From: Phyllobacteriaceae bacterium
GTDB taxonomy: Bacteria; Pseudomonadota; Alphaproteobacteria; Rhizobiales; Ancalomicrobiaceae
Length of the DNA: 18,704 bases
NCBI GenBank assembly: GCA_012517025.1
Contig: JAAYVT010000200.1
Coordinates: forward strand, 1 to 18,704
Reading direction: 5' to 3'
Positions 14,280-18,704 of the stretch are shown piece by piece; position 1 is the first letter of the stretch, and each line of letters starts with the position of its first letter. Both the position numbers and the translations under genes were made by a program. The notes beneath the pieces were generated by a model. The model did not search any database. It saw nothing but the letters and a program-made list of their open reading frames with translations, and was not told the DNA's origin.

Positions 14280-15992
14280 TCAGGCCCGTCGACGGACGGC
14301 CCCCGCCTCGTCGGCGCGCGGCGTCGCATCGCTCGCCGCGACGACCTCGGCCTCGACCGGGTGCGACGGTTCCGCGGCGCCCGCCGTGGTCTTCTCGTCC
14401 TCCGAGGCGGCTGCGGCCGGAGCGGCGTGCGCCTCGATCATCGTCACCAGCGACGGCACCGCCTTGGCCGGCACCGCTTCCGAATAGAGGAAGCCCTGGC
14501 CGAGGGTGCAGCCGAGATCGCGCAGGATGTCGGCGTTGCCGGAATTCTCGATGCCTTCCGCGGTGGTGGGCAGGCCGAGGCTGCCGGAGAGCCCGATGAT
14601 CGCCTTGACGATCATCCGACTGTCGGTGTTCTCGCGCATCGTCTTCACGAAGGACTGGTCGATCTTGATCTTGTCGAACGGCAGCATACGCAACTGATGC
14701 AGGCTGGCGTAGCCGGTGCCGAAGTCGTCGAGGGCGATCGAGATGCCCTGGTTCTTCAGCGACATCAGGGTCTGCGTCGCTTGGTCGTGGTCGACCACCA
14801 GAGCGCTCTCGGTGATCTCGATCTCCAGGCGCTGCGGCGGGAAGCCGACCTCGGTCAGGATCTGCAGGATCTCCTGGGCGAGCCACGGATTCTTGAAGTC
14901 GACCGGCGAGATGTTGACCGCGATCTTGATGTGCGGCGGCCACGCCCGAGCGCTGAGGCAGGCCTGCCGCAACAGCTTGGTGGTCAACCGCGACAGCAGA
15001 CCGGTCTCCTCGGCGATCGGGATGAACACCACCGGCGGGATCTGGCCGCGGGTCGGATGCAGCCAGCGCGCCAGCACCTCGAAGCCGGTCAGCCGGCCGG
15101 TGGCGAGGTCGATTACCGGCTGGAAGTGCGGCGTGATCTGATCGCCGTCGATCGCCGCCTCGAGCGCCGTCTCGAGCTCGGCGCGCTCGCGGATCGCCTC
15201 TTCCATGTCCTCGGTGAAGCGGGCCACCGACGACTCGCGCGTCTTGGCGGTCTCCAGCGCGATCTCGGCGCGGCGCATGATCACTTCGACGTCGTCGTCG
15301 GCGTGGTCGCCGCCGAACAACGTGACGCCGGCGTCGGCGGTGATCGGCACCGGCGGGTCGAACTCGTCGAGCCGCATGGCGATGGTGTGGACGATCTGCA
15401 GCGCCTTGAGCTCGGCCGCGTCGGCGTCCCGCACCCGCGTCAACACGTTGAATTCGTCCGGTCCGACGCGCGCCACGAAGTCGGTCTGGGAGACCGCCAT
15501 CGCCAGCCGGTCGGAGAGCTCGATCAGCACCGGATCGGCGACCAGATGACCGTGGACCTCGTTGAGCGTCTTGAAGCGGGCGACGTCGAGGGCGATCAGC
15601 GCGCCGAGGGTGTTCGCCTCCTCGCGCCGGCGGTGCGCCAGCTCCGCCTTCAGGCCGAGCCGGTTGGGCAGACCGGTGAGGGCGTCGCAGATGCCGGCGG
15701 TCTCGGCGTTGCGTTCCGCCTCGGCCTTGGCGAGCAGAATCCGGGTGATGTCGAAACGACGGCGGAAGGCATAGGCGAAGACGCCGACCCACGAGGCGAC
15801 GGCGATCGCCAGCAACGCCGATCCGAGCGTCGAATCGGTGGATTCGAGAATTCGCACCGTGCCGTGCAGGACGTCGAAGCTGTAATCGAGGACGAACAGG
15901 AACGCGATGATGCCGAAGAGCACGAGACGCTCGCCGGTCGAGGAAAGAGACCTCCTCCCGGATGGGGCGAGGCGGGCTTTCAGATCGATCAT
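14280..15992 (-). CDS. GGDEF-EAL protein, probable cyclic-di-GMP phosphodiesterase
   Basis: This 570-residue protein has two N-terminal hydrophobic helices (about 23-39 and 57-76), a GGDEF-like domain (about 95-260) and an EAL domain (about 275-520), with an Ala/Glu-rich tail. The GGDEF motif is GPDEF (177-181), and the usual DxDxFKxxND reads DVARFKTLNE, so cyclase activity is probably lost; GTP sensing remains possible. The EAL site looks complete: Glu305 in EVL, Asn360, Glu392/Glu395 (EITES), Asp422-Asp423 (DDFGTGYASL), Lys443 (KIKID), Glu479 (AEGIEN) and Gln499. It should therefore cleave cyclic-di-GMP to pGpG. I chose the ATG at 15992 with GGAGAG upstream. It is 194 bp upstream of the cyclase gene on the same strand. 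Confidence 0.94.
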   Translation of the reverse strand: MIDLKARLAPSGRRSLSSTGERLVLFGIIAFLFVLDYSFDVLHGTVRILESTDSTLGSALLAIAVASWVGVFAYAFRRRFDITRILLAKAEAERNAETAGICDALTGLPNRLGLKAELAHRRREEANTLGALIALDVARFKTLNEVHGHLVADPVLIELSDRLAMAVSQTDFVARVGPDEFNVLTRVRDADAAELKALQIVHTIAMRLDEFDPPVPITADAGVTLFGGDHADDDVEVIMRRAEIALETAKTRESSVARFTEDMEEAIRERAELETALEAAIDGDQITPHFQPVIDLATGRLTGFEVLARWLHPTRGQIPPVVFIPIAEETGLLSRLTTKLLRQACLSARAWPPHIKIAVNISPVDFKNPWLAQEILQILTEVGFPPQRLEIEITESALVVDHDQATQTLMSLKNQGISIALDDFGTGYASLHQLRMLPFDKIKIDQSFVKTMRENTDSRMIVKAIIGLSGSLGLPTTAEGIENSGNADILRDLGCTLGQGFLYSEAVPAKAVPSLVTMIEAHAAPAAAASEDEKTTAGAAEPSHPVEAEVVAASDATPRADEAGAVRRRA

Positions 15993-16130
15993 CGAACGCT
16001 CTCCGCGAGGCCGAACAGCCGTCATTTTCGAGACCGTTCTAGCGCGGGAATTTTAAAGAGGCCTTTCCGGCGTCGATCTTCGCCGTCTGCCGTAGGGACA
16101 TGGTTGCGGATGTGTTGAGGGGAAACGGAG

Positions 16131-16149
16131 AAAAGCGCCCGAAGGCACG
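16131..16149 (-). terminator. Intrinsic terminator of nudC
   Basis: On the minus strand, GTGCC and GGCGC (one G-U pair) close a UUCG tetraloop and are followed by TTTTCT. It begins 20 bp after the nudC stop. The stable tetraloop and the U-run make this the best gene-linked terminator in the window. Confidence 0.65.
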
Positions 16150-16168
16150 GTCTCCACCCCATCCGGCG

Positions 16169-17104
16169 TCAGACGTCCTCGACGAAGCGCCGCATCAGGT
16201 GATGGGCGACGGCGATCGGCGGCGGCGCGAACAGGCCGTCCGGGTGGTCGCCGGCCAGCAGGCGGCGGATCTCCGCCCGATCGAACCAGCGGGCGTCGGC
16301 GAGCTCGACCGGATCGACGCGCAGCTCGGTGGTCAGCGCCTCGGCGCGCATCGCGACCATCAGCGACCCGGGAAACGGCCACGGCTCGCTGGCGAAGTAG
16401 CGGATGCCGCCGATCCTCACCCCGGCCTCCTCGAAGGCCTCGCGCCGCACCGCCGCCTCCACCGTCTCTCCCGGTTCGACGAACCCGGCCAGACACGACC
16501 ACATGCCCTCGACGAAGGCCCGGCCGTGTCCGAGCAGGCAGCGGTCGCCGTCCTCGATGGTCATGATCACCACCGGGTCGGTGCGCGGGAAATGTTCGGC
16601 GCCGCAGGCCGGGCACACCCGCCGCCATCCCGCCGAGGCGACCGTCGAGCCGGTGCCGCAACGCGAGCAGAAGCGATGGCCGTCGTGCCAATTGAGCAGC
16701 GACCGGGCGGCGGCGAGCGCGCCGTAATCGTCGGCCGGCAGGCTGCCGTCGACCGCCAGCCGGCGCAGGTCGACGGTCGGCCGTTCCGGGTCGCCCTCCG
16801 CCGCCGGCGGCGTGGGCAGGGCGAAATGGGCGCGGCCGTCGGCGATGCCGAGGAAGACGCGATCCTCCGCCCGGCCGCCCGCCGCCACCGCGGTCGCCCG
16901 ATCGAGCGCGGCGACGATCCGGTCGTCGCCGTCGGGCCGCACCACCACTCGACCACCCTCGAGCACGAACACCCGCGACGCCGGGTCGTCCCACAGCCGC
17001 GCCAACGCCTCCGCGTCGTCGCGCAGTTCGGCGCGGCGATCGAGCGCGGTGCGGGCGAAGCGGAAGGCCGACGACGGCTCGTCGAACGGGAACACGGGGG
17101 ACAT
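16169..17104 (-). CDS. nudC: NAD(+)/NADH pyrophosphatase (Nudix hydrolase)
   Basis: NudC hydrolyses NADH to NMNH and AMP and, in other bacteria, removes NAD caps from RNA 5' ends. The protein is 311 residues, normal length with the extended alphaproteobacterial N-domain. A four-cysteine zinc ribbon is present (Cys146, Cys149, Cys164, Cys167). The Nudix box at 207-229 is complete (GFVEPGETVEAAVRREAFEEAGV). The NADH-specific motif, usually SQPWPFPxS, reads SEPWPFPGS at 239-247, a Gln-to-Glu change. A GGAGAA site precedes the ATG. It lies 24 bp after the HIT-family gene, probably co-transcribed, and has its own terminator hairpin downstream. Confidence 0.95.
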   Translation of the reverse strand: MSPVFPFDEPSSAFRFARTALDRRAELRDDAEALARLWDDPASRVFVLEGGRVVVRPDGDDRIVAALDRATAVAAGGRAEDRVFLGIADGRAHFALPTPPAAEGDPERPTVDLRRLAVDGSLPADDYGALAAARSLLNWHDGHRFCSRCGTGSTVASAGWRRVCPACGAEHFPRTDPVVIMTIEDGDRCLLGHGRAFVEGMWSCLAGFVEPGETVEAAVRREAFEEAGVRIGGIRYFASEPWPFPGSLMVAMRAEALTTELRVDPVELADARWFDRAEIRRLLAGDHPDGLFAPPPIAVAHHLMRRFVEDV

Positions 17105-17128
17105 CGGCTTCTCCGAGGTGAGTGACGC

Positions 17129-17536
17129 TCAGGCGAGCCGGGCCCGCAGGTCGGCGACGAACGCCTCGAGCGTCGCCGCGTCGATCGGGCGGACGGCGGG
17201 GCGCCCCCACACCGGGTGCGGCCAAGCCGGATCGTCGCGGAACCGGGCGATCACGTGGACGTGCAGCTGCGACACCACGTTGCCGAGCGCGCCGACGTTG
17301 AGCTTGTGTGCGCCGGTCTGCGCCCGCAGCGCCGCCGCCACGCGATCGATCTCGGCGCTCAACGCGGCGCGGTCGTCGGGGGCGAGGTCGAGCAGCTCGA
17401 CGAGATCGGGGCGACGCGGCACCAGGATCACCCAGGGGTGATCGACGCCGCGCATCGCCAGGAGGCGCGACAACGGCAGATCGAGGACGGTGACGGTGTC
17501 CGCCGCCAGGCGGGGGTCGAGGCGGAAGTCGGTCAT
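17129..17536 (-). CDS. HIT-family hydrolase
   Basis: This 135-residue histidine-triad superfamily protein probably hydrolyses or transfers nucleotidyl groups from small nucleotides such as diadenosine polyphosphates. The motif reads QLHVHVIAR at 90-98, in place of HxHxH: the first His is Gln, while the central nucleophile (His92) and third His (His94) remain. Conserved HIT-fold segments are visible: HPWVILVPRRPDLVELLDL (33-51) and KLNVGALGNVVSQLH. A GGGAG site precedes the ATG. It lies between HPr (31 bp away) and nudC (24 bp away) on the same strand, so transcription from the PTS genes could run through. The exact substrate cannot be told from sequence. Confidence 0.88.
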   Translation of the reverse strand: MTDFRLDPRLAADTVTVLDLPLSRLLAMRGVDHPWVILVPRRPDLVELLDLAPDDRAALSAEIDRVAAALRAQTGAHKLNVGALGNVVSQLHVHVIARFRDDPAWPHPVWGRPAVRPIDAATLEAFVADLRARLA

Positions 17537-17567
17537 CGCTGCTCCCGGGGAGGTTTCGCCGCGCCGC

Positions 17568-17855
17568 TCACTCCTCGTGAAAGCGCGATTCGACGAGATG
17601 GGCGATCGCGGCCATCGCCTCCGCCGCCCGCGGCCCGCGCGTGGTGACGTGGATCGACGTCCCGATCGAGGCGGCGAGCATCATCAACCCCATGATCGAG
17701 GTGCCGCACACCGTCTGATTGTCCTTGGTCACCTCGACCTCCGTGTCGGGGAAGGATTCGACCGTCTGGACGAATTTGGCGGAGGCGCGCGCGTGCAGAC
17801 CGCGCTTGTTGGTGATCGGAAGATCGCGTTGGTGGATCTCGCCGTCCGAGCTCAT
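17568..17855 (-). CDS. ptsH: HPr family phosphocarrier protein of the regulatory PTS
   Basis: HPr passes phosphate from enzyme I (PtsP-type, not in the window) to EIIA proteins. The 95-residue protein has the active His21 in RGLHARASAKFV and the regulatory serine Ser53 in GTSIMGLMMLAA, the expected HprK target. That HprK is encoded just upstream supports Ser53 being used. Its own SD (GAGGAA) overlaps the stop of the EIIA-Man gene 7 bp upstream, indicating translational coupling. No sugar-transport IIB/IIC genes are nearby, so this HPr probably serves regulation, as is usual in alphaproteobacteria, with EIIA-Ntr and EIIA-Man as receivers. Confidence 0.95.
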   Translation of the reverse strand: MSSDGEIHQRDLPITNKRGLHARASAKFVQTVESFPDTEVEVTKDNQTVCGTSIMGLMMLAASIGTSIHVTTRGPRAAEAMAAIAHLVESRFHEE

Positions 17856-17862
17856 GCGTTCC

Positions 17863-18261
17863 TCAGCCCTGCAGAACCTGACTGGCGACGTTGATGTACT
17901 TGCGCACGGCTTCCTTCGCCTCGATCACCGCGTCGACGAGCTTGCGCTCGCTGCGCACCTTGGCGAGCTTGACCAGCAGCGGCAGGTTCATGCCGGCGAC
18001 CACCTCGATCGAACCGCCGTTCATCACCGAGATCGCCATGTTGGAAGGCGTGCCGCCGAACATGTCGGTCAGAATCGCCACGCCGTCGCCGGTCTCGACC
18101 GAGGCGACGGCGGCGAGGATGTCGCCGCGCCGCTGCTCCATGTCGTCCTCCGGACCGATGCAGATCGTGGCGATCTGTGGCTGCGGACCGACCACGTGTT
18201 CCAGAGCCTTGACGAATTCTTTGGCGAGATCCCCGTGCGTGACGAGGACGAGTCCGATCAT
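17863..18261 (-). CDS. manX: PTS EIIA component, mannose family
   Basis: This is a 132-residue stand-alone EIIA of the mannose family. It takes phosphate on His9 (VTHGDLA) from HPr. The fold markers are ILTDMFGGTPSNMA (63-76) and the C-terminal ALxxA-type helix. No IIB, IIC or IID genes are present, so it is a regulatory rather than a transport protein, the usual alphaproteobacterial situation. It sits between hprK and ptsH on the same strand and overlaps the ptsH ribosome-binding region. An AGGAG lies 10 nt before the ATG at 18261. An RpoH-like promoter precedes it. Function of the phosphorylated form is not known from sequence. Confidence 0.93.
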   Translation of the reverse strand: MIGLVLVTHGDLAKEFVKALEHVVGPQPQIATICIGPEDDMEQRRGDILAAVASVETGDGVAILTDMFGGTPSNMAISVMNGGSIEVVAGMNLPLLVKLAKVRSERKLVDAVIEAKEAVRKYINVASQVLQG

Positions 18262-18355
18262 GGAGTACGCTCCTGCGGGCCGACGGAACGGCGGGCGGCG
18301 AAGCCTGCGCGCGAGGACGGCCTTCGCCTTCCCTCGCTTCCGGGGTAGCGCGCAA

Positions 18356-18384
18356 AAATGGGCGGGACCGGCGCGAGTTTCAAG
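18356..18384 (-). promoter_or_regulatory. Possible RpoH (sigma-32) promoter before EIIA-Man-HPr
   Basis: On the minus strand, CTTGAAA (18384-18378) is followed after 14 nt by GCCCATTT (18363-18356). The -35 is an exact match to the sigma-32 consensus, the -10 has one mismatch (G for the first C), and the spacing equals that of the hsp20 promoter at 1124-1152. Transcription would start near 18349, about 88 nt before the EIIA-Man ATG. It lies in the 147-bp gap after hprK, so it would allow this pair to be expressed apart from hprK. Confidence 0.5.
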
Positions 18385-18408
18385 TGAGAATATGAGGGAA
18401 CTGCAAAT

Positions 18409-18704
18409 TCATGCGCTGCCGCACGACGATTTCGCAATCGCACGCAGAGCGCTTCGCACCCGCAATGCGGCGCGCGGATCCTCCCGCCACAGCGTCAGAT
18501 GCGGCAGCCGGACCCCGGCGAGCTCGGCGAAACGGGCCTCGTCCTCCGGCATTCGCGGCGGCGGCGCGTCCTCGATGTCGACCAGCAGGGCGACGACGCA
18601 GGCCGCCTCGTGCGGCAGCGCGACGATCCCCCAGCCGCGCAATTCGATCTGTCCGGCGATGATCCGCGGGGTTCGGGCGACCAGCCGGCCGCCGGTCGCC
18701 TCGA
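18409..18704 (-). CDS. hprK: HPr kinase/phosphorylase (C-terminal part)
   Basis: This is the end of HprK, running off the window edge. HprK phosphorylates and dephosphorylates the regulatory serine of HPr. The visible 97 or so codons include RLVARTPRIIAGQIELRGWGIV, the signature region around I-E-x-R-G-x-G-I. Then comes VVALLVDIEDAPPPRMPEDE...LAGVRLPHLTL, typical of the short alphaproteobacterial HprK. The P-loop lies beyond the window. A short reading frame beginning with TTG at 18642 is only part of this gene and should not be taken as its start. EIIA-Man and HPr follow on the same strand. Confidence 0.85.
   Translation of the reverse strand, partial: EATGGRLVARTPRIIAGQIELRGWGIVALPHEAACVVALLVDIEDAPPPRMPEDEARFAELAGVRLPHLTLWREDPRAALRVRSALRAIAKSSCGSA

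Noticed and set aside
11749..14487. A 912-codon plus-strand open frame
   Set aside because: It runs across the pfkB kinase in another frame and antisense to the cyclase. The translation is dominated by Arg, Gly and Asp/His runs, as expected for shadow frames in high-GC DNA.
14034..16118. A 694-codon plus-strand open frame
   Set aside because: It is antisense to the GGDEF-EAL gene, whose motifs are unmistakable on the minus strand.

Overview
The window is about 70% GC, densely coded, and looks like an ordinary chromosomal segment of an alphaproteobacterium, most likely Hyphomicrobiales (Rhizobiales). The main reasons are the lptC-lptA-lptB-rpoN-hpf-ptsN order, the Hsp20 plus DUF1150 pair, a nitrogen-type PTS with HprK, EIIA-Man and HPr encoded together, and a short single-domain RNase D beside the lpt genes. 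I cannot name the genus. I see no tRNA, rRNA, CRISPR array, insertion sequence or phage gene. No stretch longer than about 215 bp lacks a gene; the larger gaps (1069-1244, 2502-2680, 3257-3451, 8502-8715, 11643-11854, 14086-14279, 15993-16168) hold promoters, leaders or terminators, or nothing I recognise.

Layout. (1) 1-1068, plus strand: the end of hisH and complete hisA (histidine biosynthesis). hisF does not follow. (2) 1124-1994, plus: a heat-shock unit with a near-consensus RpoH promoter, a structured leader ending in a ROSE-type hairpin over the ribosome-binding site, an Hsp20 chaperone and a DUF1150 protein. (3) 7948 down to 2037, minus: rnd, lptC, lptA, lptB, rpoN, hpf and ptsN. This combines an exonuclease, LPS transport, sigma-54, ribosome hibernation and the EIIA-Ntr regulator. 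(4) 8100-9501: a bacteriohemerythrin gene divergent from bdhA (3-hydroxybutyrate dehydrogenase). (5) 9547-11642, minus: a SAF-domain oxidoreductase of unknown substrate, closely followed by a CysZ/EI24-like membrane protein; divergent from them is a PfkB-family sugar or nucleoside kinase (11855-12868). (6) 12847-15992, minus: two cyclic-di-GMP proteins, a six-helix membrane GGEEF cyclase and a GGDEF-EAL protein with a degenerate GGDEF and an intact EAL site. (7) 16169-17536, minus: nudC and a HIT-family hydrolase. (8) 17568-18704, minus: HPr, EIIA-Man and the end of HprK.

How they fit together. Both arms of the regulatory PTS lie in this one segment: HprK/EIIA-Man/HPr at one end and rpoN-hpf-ptsN at the other. 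Phosphate would pass along HPr to EIIA-Ntr and EIIA-Man, with HprK acting on the HPr serine. The most notable regulatory observation is that two separate units carry sequences resembling alphaproteobacterial RpoH promoters with the same 14-nt spacing: hsp20-DUF1150 (strong match plus predicted RNA thermometer) and EIIA-Man-HPr (weaker, new suggestion). I did not find an obviously new defence or mobile system; the genes are mainly core functions, with the poorly characterised oxidoreductase/membrane protein pair as the main functional unknown.
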